64,000 nucleotides of DNA, taken from positions 124,001 through 188,000 of the forward strand of contig NZ_AUCV01000008.1 in the NCBI RefSeq assembly GCF_000429945.1. Direction: 5' to 3'. A program made the position numbers and the translations under genes. The stretch's first letter is position 1; the number at the start of each line of letters is the position of its first letter. The notes under the pieces are model-generated. The model had not been told where the DNA came from. It ran no database searches and worked only from the letters and a program-made list of their open reading frames with translations. Shown here piece by piece: positions 38,623 through 47,400 of the stretch. This DNA comes from Desulfogranum japonicum DSM 18378. GTDB lineage: Bacteria > Desulfobacterota > Desulfobulbia > Desulfobulbales > Desulfobulbaceae.

Positions 38623-38651
38623 CCTCCGCACCACTCTGAGTAGTGCGGAGG
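38623..38651 (-). terminator. Hairpin at the end of the MoCo operon
   Basis: CCTCCGCACCACT and AGTAGTGCGGAGG form a 13-bp stem with a CTG loop. The single mismatch becomes a U-G pair only in reverse-strand RNA, which fits transcription from the ferredoxin gene. No T-run follows. It lies 31 bases after that gene and may be an attenuator before the TIM-barrel gene. Confidence 0.6.
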
Positions 38652-38681
38652 AATTCGTTCAGCAAGTGACGCTGAAGAAAA

Positions 38682-39485
38682 TTATTCAGATTTGTTGTTG
38701 TCCAGCGAACTGACCAACAGAGAACCGGCAAGGCCTAACAGCCCTATTTCTTTAATTTTCTTCATGGCTGGTTTGGTCATCTGGGCTAACATCCGTCTGC
38801 GTAAAGAAGCCTCTGGCATTTCTTGAGGGGCACTTTGCATTAACAGTTCCATATCAGCTTGCTTGCTACCGTAATACATACTGTTGGGGCCTATCTGCAC
38901 CGCAGTTGAGGTGAGTCCTTTTGCCCCTTTTTTTACATATTGGGCAACATCAGAGTTGGGGTCGTCCAAGTCTCCGAATATACGTGCTCCGGCCAGACAG
39001 GTCTGCACACATGCAGGTTCAAGTCCTTCTGCCAATCGTTCAACGCAGTAAGTGCACTTATCTGCCTTGCCCATGCTTTCATCATCTGCAAGGTCTTCGT
39101 TGATATAGCGAGCACCATAGGGACAAGCGTCTCGGCAGGCACCGCATCCAATACAACGTTCTTTATCGATTTGAACGGTACCATTGAACGGATCTTTCCA
39201 GGTGGCTGCCACTTCCATTGTTATGGTCTTTCCGGTTTTAGCATCCTTGAAAGTCATGGAAACCGGATCAGCGGGACAAACATCCACACAGGATGGTTGA
39301 TCGCAGTGGTTACATAGCCCCGGATAATACGTATAGGAGAGCCCCTGGGAGGTTTGCGCAGGGCCAAGTCTATAGACCCAGTTGCGGCCAAATTGAGCGG
39401 GAACTTCCCACTCTGCCTTACAGGCAATGGTGCAGGCATGGCAGCCGACACACTTATCGATATCTATTATCATGCCATAATGCAT
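38682..39485 (-). CDS. Four-cluster ferredoxin subunit of a molybdopterin oxidoreductase (DmsB/PsrB-like)
   Basis: A 267-residue electron-transfer subunit. Four cysteine groups are visible: CVGCHACTIACKAE, CNHCDQPSCVDVC, CIGCGACRDACPYGAR and CTYCVERLAEG... CVQTC. This set fits four [4Fe-4S] clusters, as in PsrB, PhsB and DmsB. There is no signal peptide; family members usually cross the membrane as a complex with the Tat-dependent catalytic subunit. The C-terminus has a short hydrophobic stretch IGLLGLAGSLLVSSL, perhaps a weak membrane contact. GGAGG lies before the ATG. It follows the catalytic gene by 55 bases. Confidence 0.92.
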   Translation of the reverse strand: MHYGMIIDIDKCVGCHACTIACKAEWEVPAQFGRNWVYRLGPAQTSQGLSYTYYPGLCNHCDQPSCVDVCPADPVSMTFKDAKTGKTITMEVAATWKDPFNGTVQIDKERCIGCGACRDACPYGARYINEDLADDESMGKADKCTYCVERLAEGLEPACVQTCLAGARIFGDLDDPNSDVAQYVKKGAKGLTSTAVQIGPNSMYYGSKQADMELLMQSAPQEMPEASLRRRMLAQMTKPAMKKIKEIGLLGLAGSLLVSSLDNNKSE

Positions 39486-39540
39486 TTCATTTTCCTCCGG
39501 AAGATATCTACAGCTGTTGAGAGTAGATCTGTATCGTTTC

Positions 39541-41757
39541 TCAACTTACTTTCACAAGTTTGACAAAGTTATTACGCATGCCATGGCATCCTGTTTCTGG
39601 GTCTACAGCGAGCCTGGTAATCAGGCTCGTATCATCAACTCCTTTGTTGTGGCCAATGGTCAGTTCAGGATTACGGGAGCCAAAGCCATGATACATGTAA
39701 ACAGCATCCTTGCGAATACCGGGAGTAACCTTGACAGTGGTGGTGGTTCGGGATTCCACACCATCCTGATTAATGAGTTTAACCGTATCTCCGTCCTGCA
39801 GGCCTAAAGCCTCTGCTACCTTGTCGTTCACCCAGACAGGGTTGGAGTCGTTGGCTGCCATGAGCCAGGCATTGTTTTGGGTTCGGTTGAACGTATGCAA
39901 TGGTGAGCGGCCATACAGAAGGCGCATATACCCGGCGGGCGCTCTATCCACTGGTATGTATGTGGGGATAGGTGGATAATCTTCGTCTTCAAGATCTTCG
40001 TTATAAAAATGAATAGTCAGATCTTCGTCTACACCGTAGGGATCCACACCTGGCTGGAGGTGAATACCGCCCTCTTCACGAATTTTATCCAGGGATAGGC
40101 CTACACCGGAAAGGCGATAGTTAACCATTTCCACCTGGTCCTTAACAGGAATATGCTCGCCATACCCCATGCGTTTGGCAATTTCATTGGTAATCCAGAT
40201 CCCATCTTTTCGTTCAAAACCAGGTTCAACCAGCGGCATACGTGGTGCAATGTATTGCTGATGCTCATCGGCAAAGTTCCATTGGGTACCGGTTTTGATA
40301 TAGTCGTATCGTTCGAGATATGAACACTCCGGCAGGAGAATATCAGCAAACATGGTAATGTCTGTGGGCTGGATATCCGTGCACATGACAAAATCCATTT
40401 GCTGTAACATCTGGATTGTTTTTTCCTGGTTCGGGATTGTCTGAATTGGATTCTGCCCCCAAACTACGCATCCTTTAATGGGGTAGGGCTTGCCGGTGAT
40501 GGCTGCGTCCCTGATCAGATCAGTGGGAGTGCCTGGAGGTGAAAATGTATAGGGATTGTCGGAGTATTCTGTTAAGCGGTCTGCTTCATGTTCTCCATGG
40601 GGCCAGGAAACTTTTTTCAGTCCTTTAGGTCCTTTAGGTGGAACAAAGCCACCTTTGACTCCAAACGCACCAAGCAGGCCGGTCAGGCAGGCGAGAGCAC
40701 GCTGACGCTGGAAGTCATTTCCATACCACGATACATGACGGCCTGGATGGATAGCAACGTTGGGCGCATTCTCCGCAAGCATCTCTGCAACCTGTTTGAT
40801 CTGGGCAACAGGAATATCACATTCTATGGCTGCTTTGGCCAGTGTCCATTCTTTGATACCTTCAGCAAACTCCTCAAAGCCTTCGCCATATTCATCGACA
40901 AAGTCTGCGTCATACAGTTCATTTTCAATGAGGTAATTCATGATGGCAAGAAGCATGGCCGTGTCTGTGCCAGGACGAATGGGCACCCAGACATCCGCCT
41001 TGGATGCAGAGGCTGAAAAGCGTGGGTCTACAACAATGAGTTTCGCCCCGTTTTCCAATCCTTTCAGGTATCGTTTGAGATGAGAGACATGCACGTTCTC
41101 ACCAAAGTGGCCGCCAATGAGGAACAGCACCTTGGTATTGGGCATATCCACATTTTCTCCCGGCGGTTTTTCTATGGTTGCCACATACGCCATATCCCTG
41201 ATACCGCGACATTGAAAAAAAGAAGCTTCCGAAACATTCGGAGTTCCTACGGTATGCTCAAAAAAATGAAAGGGATAACTTGCAGACGCACCATGGGGAA
41301 AAATTGCCAGGGCCTCAGGGCCATGCTCTTCAACAATGCCTTTAAGTTTTTCGGCGCAGGTATCCAGTGCTTCTTCCCATGTGATCCGCTGCCACTTGGG
41401 TTCTCCACGCTTGCCAACATTTTTCATCGGATATTTCAATCTGTCTGGGTCGTACAACATTTTAACACCTGCGTTACCGCGGGCACAGATGGAAACACCG
41501 TTATCGATTGATTTTGGGTTACCTTCGATTTTAACTAACCTGCCATCCCGTACTTTACCCACCAACTGACAGCGCCAGAAACACATTTCGCAGACACCGC
41601 CAACGACTGTCTGGGTATCTTTAAAACTTCCAGGGGGCACCAGTGGTGCTTTAACAACATCAGACTCTGCTTTTGCCACAACTTTTGATAATGGCACGGA
41701 CGCAGCGGCAATGGAGGCGGTTTTAAGAAAACTCCGCCTGGACAGATGTATTGCCAT
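39541..41757 (-). CDS. Molybdopterin oxidoreductase catalytic subunit, PsrA/PhsA-like
   Basis: A 738-residue enzyme of the DMSO reductase family. The twin-arginine signal is SRRSFLKTASIAAASVPLSK, so it is exported folded. The [4Fe-4S] site is CEMCFWRC with a fourth Cys in VSICARGNAG. The probable Mo ligand is the Cys in SFFQCRGIRD. Blocks FLIGGHFGENVHVSHLKRY and VDPRFSASASKADVWVPIRPGTD bind the two pterins. The sequence resembles polysulfide/thiosulfate reductases more than formate or nitrate enzymes, but the substrate is not proven. It starts right after the chaperone gene stop. The expected membrane subunit (NrfD/PsrC) is missing. Confidence 0.9.
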   Translation of the reverse strand: MAIHLSRRSFLKTASIAAASVPLSKVVAKAESDVVKAPLVPPGSFKDTQTVVGGVCEMCFWRCQLVGKVRDGRLVKIEGNPKSIDNGVSICARGNAGVKMLYDPDRLKYPMKNVGKRGEPKWQRITWEEALDTCAEKLKGIVEEHGPEALAIFPHGASASYPFHFFEHTVGTPNVSEASFFQCRGIRDMAYVATIEKPPGENVDMPNTKVLFLIGGHFGENVHVSHLKRYLKGLENGAKLIVVDPRFSASASKADVWVPIRPGTDTAMLLAIMNYLIENELYDADFVDEYGEGFEEFAEGIKEWTLAKAAIECDIPVAQIKQVAEMLAENAPNVAIHPGRHVSWYGNDFQRQRALACLTGLLGAFGVKGGFVPPKGPKGLKKVSWPHGEHEADRLTEYSDNPYTFSPPGTPTDLIRDAAITGKPYPIKGCVVWGQNPIQTIPNQEKTIQMLQQMDFVMCTDIQPTDITMFADILLPECSYLERYDYIKTGTQWNFADEHQQYIAPRMPLVEPGFERKDGIWITNEIAKRMGYGEHIPVKDQVEMVNYRLSGVGLSLDKIREEGGIHLQPGVDPYGVDEDLTIHFYNEDLEDEDYPPIPTYIPVDRAPAGYMRLLYGRSPLHTFNRTQNNAWLMAANDSNPVWVNDKVAEALGLQDGDTVKLINQDGVESRTTTTVKVTPGIRKDAVYMYHGFGSRNPELTIGHNKGVDDTSLITRLAVDPETGCHGMRNNFVKLVKVS

Positions 41758-42369
41758 TTACTGTTCCTCCTTGGTGAAAAAATCAATTAACTGTATCGAC
41801 ACGATGTAATAATCCTGTCGAGCTTCTCTCAATACTTGCTCCTTAAACCGTTTAAACCATGGACGAAAGAGTGTTTTTACAAACTGCTCTTCTTCGTCAA
41901 AACGTTTTTCTTTGACAATGGCTGCTAAAAATTCCAACTGATGTTGAATGTGATCAGGCGGTTCGCTGGAGTCAGCTATGTCAAATCCGCAGTTCCTGTA
42001 AAAGTCATGTATTTTTTCTGTCGTTTTGCCCTGTAATGTTCCATCGCCATCCATATACACAGATGCGTAGGGAGGGACTGTGGACTTTGGGATTGCGTTG
42101 ATAAAAAGGCGGGTGTATTCAAGTTGCAATTCGTCCAGGCAGGATTCACTGGAAAAAATCAGAAGTTGAATCTGTTCGGCCTCTTCCTGCCATCCCAAGG
42201 ATTTAAGAAGCAGGACATATGTCTCCAGAAACTGGCGGTCAAGAAATTCAGGGTTAGGGTAGCGCATAGTCAGTGATAAAAACGAGTAGACGTCACTGAG
42301 GGTATGTGCCTCTTCATCGAGATTCTCTGATGAGAGATCAGTATCATGTATAGCCATGATTCGGACCAT
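41758..42369 (-). CDS. TorD-family maturation chaperone
   Basis: A 203-residue all-helical chaperone (DmsD/TorD type) that holds the apo catalytic subunit and proofreads its Tat signal. The family block EYTRLFINAIPKSTVPPYAS followed by EKIHDFYRNCGFD is clear near residues 83-130. The start may be 42369 (MVRIMAIHD) or 42357 (MAIHDTD). It is the first gene of the operon and its stop touches the ATG of the catalytic subunit, so the two are made together. Its presence supports assignment of the neighbour as a Tat-exported MoCo enzyme. Confidence 0.85.
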   Translation of the reverse strand: MVRIMAIHDTDLSSENLDEEAHTLSDVYSFLSLTMRYPNPEFLDRQFLETYVLLLKSLGWQEEAEQIQLLIFSSESCLDELQLEYTRLFINAIPKSTVPPYASVYMDGDGTLQGKTTEKIHDFYRNCGFDIADSSEPPDHIQHQLEFLAAIVKEKRFDEEEQFVKTLFRPWFKRFKEQVLREARQDYYIVSIQLIDFFTKEEQ

Positions 42370-42669
42370 TCTGCTGGTATTTAATGGGAAGTATTTTTCA
42401 GGAAATACGATCGTTATAGGAACTGCTGTGATGGTATCCTTCTGGACTGTATTCTAACGGCTGAAAAAAACTTATATCTGTCCCCCTAGTTTTTATAAAA
42501 AGTGCACACATCGTAGCATATAATATTCACTAAGACAACAGCGCTCTGCCGTATCCTCTTAAGGTTTCCATTATTTCTGCCGATAAACGAATAGGATCAC
42601 TATGCGCTCATGGATGAGGGCAGTCCAGTTGACAGTAGTATGCAAAGGTAGGTAACCAGGGAGGGACCT
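42370..42669. other. Divergent intergenic region
   Basis: Three hundred bases between the divergent chaperone gene and the calcium-loop gene. It must hold promoters for both. TATAAT occurs near 42520 within CATATAATATTC, a possible -10 box for the rightward gene. GGGAGGG at 42660-42666 is a good ribosome site for the ATG at 42670. No repeat or gene is seen. Confidence 0.4.
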
Positions 42670-43719
42670 ATGAAAATTACTGATTCATCACTCTTTTTAA
42701 CAAGCCATCATTACGAGAAGGAAACCTCGGTCCAGAATGAAACTCTTGAAATTTGGACTACAGGAGAACCTGAACAACCAAATACTGATATCCTTTCTTC
42801 CAAAATAGCAGATACCGTAGAACTCAGTTCTTCAGGGCGTACACAGCAGGCCGGCGCATTGACTGTTTCCGGTCTTGAGGAAATGGACCCCCTGGAAGAT
42901 TTGAATATGCGTCTGCTCAAGGCTTTGCTCGAAAAAATTTTTGGAGCAAAATTCAGGCTCAGTTCACCTGCCGAAATTGTACAATCCATTCAGTCTGAAT
43001 CGATACCTGATGCGAGCCCAGAGAAAGCAGTTTCTTCTGATCAGGAAAACAGTGGCTGGGGAATAATCTATAATTATTCGTTACAACACTCCGAAGTGGA
43101 ATCAACCACATTCAATGCCAAGGGGCAGGTACGTACCGCAGATGGAAAACAGATAGATATTGATATCGGGTTGAATATGAGCAGGGAATTTTTTACATCG
43201 GAGCAGCTCTCTGTAAGAGCTGGTGATGCGCTGAAAGACCCACTTGTTATAGATTTTGCCGGTACTGGAGTTGAACTTACCAAACAGACATTTTCCTTTG
43301 ATATCGATGCGGATGGGCAGCAAAACCAGATCGCATTTGTCAAGCCTGGTGCAGGATTTCTGGCATGGGACAAGAACAATGACGGCGTGATCAATGATGG
43401 CAAAGAGTTATTCGGGGCATTGAGTGGAGATGGTTTTGCAGATCTTTCTCTTTTTGATGATGATGAAAATGGCTGGATTGATGAGAATGATTCCCTTTAT
43501 TCTCATCTTCGTATTTGGACAAAAGATGATCAGGGAAATGATTCGATTGTTGCTTTAGCCGAGAAGGGAATCGGGGCAATATATCTAGGGAATATTTCGA
43601 CTGCATTTTCTCTCAAAGATTCAAATAATGACTTGCAGGGAGTAGTGCGCACCACCGGAATTTTTCTCAAGCAAGATGGGCAGGCAGGAACAATACAGCA
43701 GATCGATCTGGTTGCATAG
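42670..43719 (+). CDS. Protein with EF-hand-like calcium loops, function unknown
   Basis: A 349-residue protein with no signal peptide. The C-terminal half carries Asp-rich loops: DIDADGQQNQ at 211-220, DKNNDGVINDGKELFG at 234-249 and DDDENGWIDEND at 263-274, then RIWTKDDQGND and AIYLGNIS. This succession (LDxNxDG...ELFG...GF..L...D.NG.ID..D....L.IW) is a known calcium-binding module of hypothetical proteins and large secreted toxins. The N-terminal half has Ser/Gln-rich sequence and a helix DLNMRLLKALLEKIFGAKFR. It may be sent out by a signal-less pathway. No secretion genes are next to it. Confidence 0.75.
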   Translation: MKITDSSLFLTSHHYEKETSVQNETLEIWTTGEPEQPNTDILSSKIADTVELSSSGRTQQAGALTVSGLEEMDPLEDLNMRLLKALLEKIFGAKFRLSSPAEIVQSIQSESIPDASPEKAVSSDQENSGWGIIYNYSLQHSEVESTTFNAKGQVRTADGKQIDIDIGLNMSREFFTSEQLSVRAGDALKDPLVIDFAGTGVELTKQTFSFDIDADGQQNQIAFVKPGAGFLAWDKNNDGVINDGKELFGALSGDGFADLSLFDDDENGWIDENDSLYSHLRIWTKDDQGNDSIVALAEKGIGAIYLGNISTAFSLKDSNNDLQGVVRTTGIFLKQDGQAGTIQQIDLVA

Positions 43720-44400
43720 GCCACTGGGGACGTTGATAGTAATTATATGTACGACAATGTGGGGCTTATGGTGTTGTAGTTGATATTTTCTGTTGACAAA
43801 TATTTTTACCGTGTTAGATAAAGATCAATAAACATGAAATAAGGAAAAAGATAGCAGATTTTAGATAATTATCCTATTTAGTGCGTAAAAAAATCTTTGT
43901 GCTGTATATGATAAGAATTGTTAATGTTACAGGTAATGGTGGATCTGTAGCTATTTGCAATTTTAACTGTTGATTAAAAAGGGTTGTGGTGGACCCTTTT
44001 GTCATCTTGGCAGCTTATCTAAGATTTTTTATTGAATGTGTAGGTATGAATTGTTGTCTCGTAATCCTTTTTTTGTCTCTCTCTTTGTGTTCTTCTTTAA
44101 TTTTTTGTAATGACTCCTCATTACGCCAGCTTTGAATTGATATTTGAGTACTATCGTGCATGATTTCGCTTTGCAAACTTTGAGATTTTACGCGAATCCT
44201 GTACCGCTCTTGCCTGTTTTTTTGTAAGGGGCGATGTGTTTACAGTTGTGCTTTGCCGAATATGTGCTGCTATTTTTATGGTTCTAGTTGTTTAACAGGT
44301 GAGTTGGGGTTTTCTTGCAGGCATTCTGGTAGAAAATCCCTTTTTTAAGGGCGCCTGGAATCGTTTCAGGTGTTAAACAATCTTGTTACAAGGAGGGGGT
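43720..44400. other. A/T-rich intergenic region with hairpin and possible promoter
   Basis: This 680-bp stretch has no gene. TTGACA at 43793-43798 is followed after 16 bases by TAGATA at 43815-43820, a possible sigma-70 promoter for a long leader of the SatP gene. AAAAGGGT (43977-43984) pairs with ACCCTTTT (43993-44000), a small terminator-like hairpin. AAGGAGGGGG at its end is the ribosome site of the next gene. The long leader suggests RNA-level control, but I recognise no riboswitch. Confidence 0.45.
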
Positions 44401-44988
44401 ATGGCAGATGTAAAACCAATGGGTAATCCGGCAGTGGTAGGTTTGGCTGGTTTCGGGTTGACAACTATGTTGCTGCAGTTTCATAATTTGGGCTGGATGG
44501 GAACCGGCACCATATTCTGTACTGCGATGTTCGTCGGCGGGTTGATGCAATTTATTGCCGGATTTCAGGAGTTTAAGTGTGGGAACAACTTTGGATACAG
44601 CGCCTTTTGTACGTATGGCGGGTTTTGGATGGCTTTAGGCTCAATTTGGTTTCTGGCTGATGCAGTCCCTGATACTTGGAAGCATTTAGGGATTACAACG
44701 AATGATATTGGCTTTTTCCTTGTTGGATTTACCCTGTATACCATTATCATGTGGATTGGATCCATGCGTGTCCATATGGCTATGTTTTTAACCTTTACCA
44801 CACTGCTGCTTGGCTTTATCGGCCTGGATCTGGTATTCCTGGCTGGTATGAAAGCTCAACTGCTCAAAATTACAGCCATAGATCTGATCGTCTGCGCCTC
44901 TCTCGCATGGTATATGATGGCGGCGGCTATTTATGGTCAACTTTTTGGGCGCCCCATTTTACCTGTTGGCAAACCATTAGTTAACTGA
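44401..44988 (+). CDS. Acetate/succinate uptake transporter, GPR1/FUN34/SatP family
   Basis: A 195-residue membrane protein with six spans. The start ATG at 44401 (MADVKPMGNPA) follows AAGGAGGGGG; the frame begins slightly upstream at a TTG. The family signature NPxxxGL is present as GNPAVVGLAGFG at the start of the first span, with MQFIAGFQEFKCGNNFGYSAF before the third. SatP-type channels move acetate or succinate. In an anaerobe that oxidises organic acids incompletely, acetate export or uptake is plausible. The OFA transporter and thioesterase follow, though with separate promoters. Confidence 0.9.
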   Translation: MADVKPMGNPAVVGLAGFGLTTMLLQFHNLGWMGTGTIFCTAMFVGGLMQFIAGFQEFKCGNNFGYSAFCTYGGFWMALGSIWFLADAVPDTWKHLGITTNDIGFFLVGFTLYTIIMWIGSMRVHMAMFLTFTTLLLGFIGLDLVFLAGMKAQLLKITAIDLIVCASLAWYMMAAAIYGQLFGRPILPVGKPLVN

Positions 44989-45075
44989 GCTCTGGTTTCA
45001 TCGTAAGACTATACGCTGAATATCAGTAGGTTGATGATCTGGGGGTAAGTGTTTACCCCGGTAAAATGTAACGAA

Positions 45076-45116
45076 AATATCAGAAAAAAGGAGAGTACCC
45101 CCTTTTTTCTGATATT
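45076..45116 (+). terminator. Long A/T-rich hairpin after SatP
   Basis: AATATCAGAAAAAAGG (45076-45091) pairs exactly with CCTTTTTTCTGATATT (45101-45116), a 16-bp stem with a 9-base loop. The T-rich arm makes it a likely bidirectional terminator. Confidence 0.75.
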
Positions 45117-45402
45117 GTTGTTCAATGGTTAGGCGATTCTAGGTAAACGTGCACCGTTTTTAAGGGTAAATTACAGGGGATAAGCATTATTTTTCTTTTG
45201 TTTTTTTTGCATGTTTATTGATGGCGACTATTTTCAAATTTTGATTTATTTAAATAGGTTAAGTCCGGAAAAACGTTGGTAAGCTTGTCTTTTTTCCGGC
45301 ACTATATTTTCCGTTCTTTCTTTTCTTTCTCCTTGTAACATCGTCTTTTGTTGTGTGTCAAATTGCCTCGTCGTGAAGATGGATTCCTCCTTTTTTTAAT
45401 TC

Positions 45403-45431
45403 TTGACTCGCTTTTTTCAGGCTGTTATAAG
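45403..45431 (+). promoter_or_regulatory. Probable sigma-70 promoter of the OFA transporter
   Basis: TTGACT (45403-45408) and TATAAG (45426-45431) are 17 bases apart, an ideal spacing. The OFA start is about 120 bases downstream. A further hairpin lies upstream: CCGGAAAAA (45265-45273) with TTTTTCCGG (45291-45299). The rest of the 44989-45556 gap is A/T-rich and shows no gene. Confidence 0.55.
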
Positions 45432-45556
45432 ACCTTAGCTTCAGTAAATTTTTCTTGACGAAGTGGGTTGTATTGATTGCGTTGTCCACCATAGGCATGG
45501 AGACAAATCTCTGTGTCTTTAACAATAGTGAATCATTACAAAGGGGGAGGTTGTTT

Positions 45557-46858
45557 ATGAGTCAAGACAAAGTGCCTGTTCAAGCTTGGATCACCACGTT
45601 CGCGGGTACAGCGATCAATGCATGTCTGGGTATTCTTTATGCCTGGAGTGTCTGGGGGAAGTCTCTCGTTAATGGCGAACTCGCTGGCCAACCAATGGAA
45701 GGCATAAATGCCGGTTGGACCTATCTGACCAATGCACAGGCATCTACGCCGTTTTCCATTTGCGTTATTTTCTTTGCGCTCACCATGATTCCTGGTGGTA
45801 AAATCAGGGACGCATTCGGTCCGAAATTCGGGGCCACACTCGGCGGTCTTCTTTTAGTAGCAGGTTGTATAGTGGCGGGCCTAATGAAAAGCTATACAGG
45901 CTTGATAGTTGGGTTTGGTATACTTGGTGGCTCTGCCATGGGAATTGGATATGCCTCTCCTACTCCTGCCGCTCTGGCTTGGTTTGGACCGCAACGTCGC
46001 GGCCTTATCGCAGGCCTTGTTGTTATGGGTTACGGCGGCGCAGCTATCTACATTGCACCTTTGGCACGTTTCCTGATTAATAAGTACGGAATTACAGGAA
46101 GCTTTATTGCTCTGGGTATTTTTTTCGCAGTTGTTGTTATCGTCGCAGGTCAGCTTCTGCTTACTCCGCCAAAAGGCTATGTCGCACCAACACCGCCTGT
46201 TAAAGAAGGTGCCCATCTGAAGCGTGCAGTTGCAACTAATAAAAACTGGAACTGGCAGCAGATGATCAAAACTCCTCAGTATTGGATGCTGCTCATCATG
46301 TTTATTCTTGCCACTCAATCAGGGTTGCTCATTATAGGAAAAGCTGCAGGTATGTTGGCTAAAACGTCAAAGGCCATACCTTTCCTGGCAGCCAATGGTT
46401 GGATTCTCGCCTCATACGGTGGTATCATGAACGCTGCAGGACGTCCCGCTACAGGTGTGTATTCCGATGCGTGGAGCCGTATGAAAGCGTATGCTTTGAA
46501 TAATGGGCTTGCTGCTATTGCACTTGCTTGTATGCCGATGATTATGGCATCTCAGAATATCTTCCTGTTGTTCTTGGCTGTCGGTATTGGCTACTGGCAA
46601 TATGGAGGATTGCTCTCTCTGATGCCTTCTTTTATAGCTGACTTTTTTGGTCCTAAAAATCTTGGAATGAATTTCGGTGTTGTTTTCTTCGGTTGGGGGC
46701 TGGGTGCTTTTATGCCCCGTCTTGCCGGAACCATTCAGGATAAAACCGGTAGCCTGGATACTGCATTTTATCTTTCTGCAGGATTGCTTGTCATCTCGGT
46801 TATTATTGCGCTTATGCTCAAAAGGCCGGATGATGAACATATTCCAGCTGAACAGTAA
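45557..46858 (+). CDS. OFA-family MFS transporter (oxalate/formate antiporter-like)
   Basis: A 433-residue MFS carrier with twelve predicted spans. The ATG at 45557 (MSQDKVPVQAWITTF) is set by AAAGGGGGAGG; the longer frame to 45455 has no homology. Features of the OFA group are the first span NACLGILYAWSVWGK, the GGSAMGIGYASPTPAALAWF block and YGGAAIYIAPLARFLI. Known members exchange oxalate, formate or other monocarboxylates. The C-terminal KRPDDEHIPAEQ is hydrophilic. The gene has its own promoter and terminator. Substrate is inferred only from family. Confidence 0.88.
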   Translation: MSQDKVPVQAWITTFAGTAINACLGILYAWSVWGKSLVNGELAGQPMEGINAGWTYLTNAQASTPFSICVIFFALTMIPGGKIRDAFGPKFGATLGGLLLVAGCIVAGLMKSYTGLIVGFGILGGSAMGIGYASPTPAALAWFGPQRRGLIAGLVVMGYGGAAIYIAPLARFLINKYGITGSFIALGIFFAVVVIVAGQLLLTPPKGYVAPTPPVKEGAHLKRAVATNKNWNWQQMIKTPQYWMLLIMFILATQSGLLIIGKAAGMLAKTSKAIPFLAANGWILASYGGIMNAAGRPATGVYSDAWSRMKAYALNNGLAAIALACMPMIMASQNIFLLFLAVGIGYWQYGGLLSLMPSFIADFFGPKNLGMNFGVVFFGWGLGAFMPRLAGTIQDKTGSLDTAFYLSAGLLVISVIIALMLKRPDDEHIPAEQ

Positions 46859-46926
46859 TGTAAACAGTTATGCCATGATGCGCTCTGGCTATTTATATTA
46901 AGCAGAGTTGTCAGTAGTACAAAGCA

Positions 46927-46965
46927 AAGCGTGGATATGTGGTGGACATATCCACGCTTTTTTTA
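46927..46965 (+). terminator. Rho-independent terminator after the OFA gene
   Basis: AAAGCGTGGATATGT (46927-46941) pairs with ACATATCCACGCTTT over a GGTGG loop, and the stem runs into a T tract to 46965. It is the clearest terminator in the window. Confidence 0.92.
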
Positions 46966-47004
46966 ATGCAATCAAATTGTATAATGTAACAGGGAGGATA
47001 CACT

Positions 47005-47400
47005 GTGGAGTTTGAAATTCCCGTGGGGCAGGAAGGCGTTCAGGAGTTGATGGTTAAGTATGAGGATACTGCAGCTAACTATGGAAGCGGACTGGTTGAG
47101 GTGTATGCAACCCCTGCCATGGTTGCTTTAATGGAGAAAACCTGCCTGATGTCAGTACTTCAGTATTTGCCTGACGGATACGGTACTGTGGGGACAAAAG
47201 TTGATATCGTCCACACAAAGGCTACGCCTGTCGGCATGCGGGTAGTTTGCAGGTCAAGACTTGTAAAGATTGATCGTCGTAAGCTTGTTTTTGAGGTTGA
47301 AGCTGAGGATGAAGCTGGTGTTATTGGTCGAGGGCATCACGAGCGTTTTATTATCGACACTGATCAGTTCATGGCTAAAACAGGTGCACCTGCAAAGTAG
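47005..47400 (+). CDS. Hot-dog thioesterase, FlK-like
   Basis: A 131-residue thioesterase. Thr36 (in YATPAMVALME), Glu44 and His70 (in DIVHTKATPVG) have the same spacing, 8 and 26 residues, as the catalytic Thr42, Glu50 and His76 of the fluoroacetyl-CoA thioesterase FlK. GYGTVGTKVDIVHT is typical of the family. The real substrate is probably some other short acyl-CoA. The GTG start at 47005 follows GGGAGGAT. It lies after an efficient terminator, so it has a separate promoter from the OFA gene. Confidence 0.85.
   Translation: MEFEIPVGQEGVQELMVKYEDTAANYGSGLVEVYATPAMVALMEKTCLMSVLQYLPDGYGTVGTKVDIVHTKATPVGMRVVCRSRLVKIDRRKLVFEVEAEDEAGVIGRGHHERFIIDTDQFMAKTGAPAK

Noticed and set aside
44305-44325. 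Sigma-54-like promoter TTGGGG...TTGCA before SatP
   Set aside because: The GG and GC elements are nine rather than ten bases apart, so the spacing is wrong.
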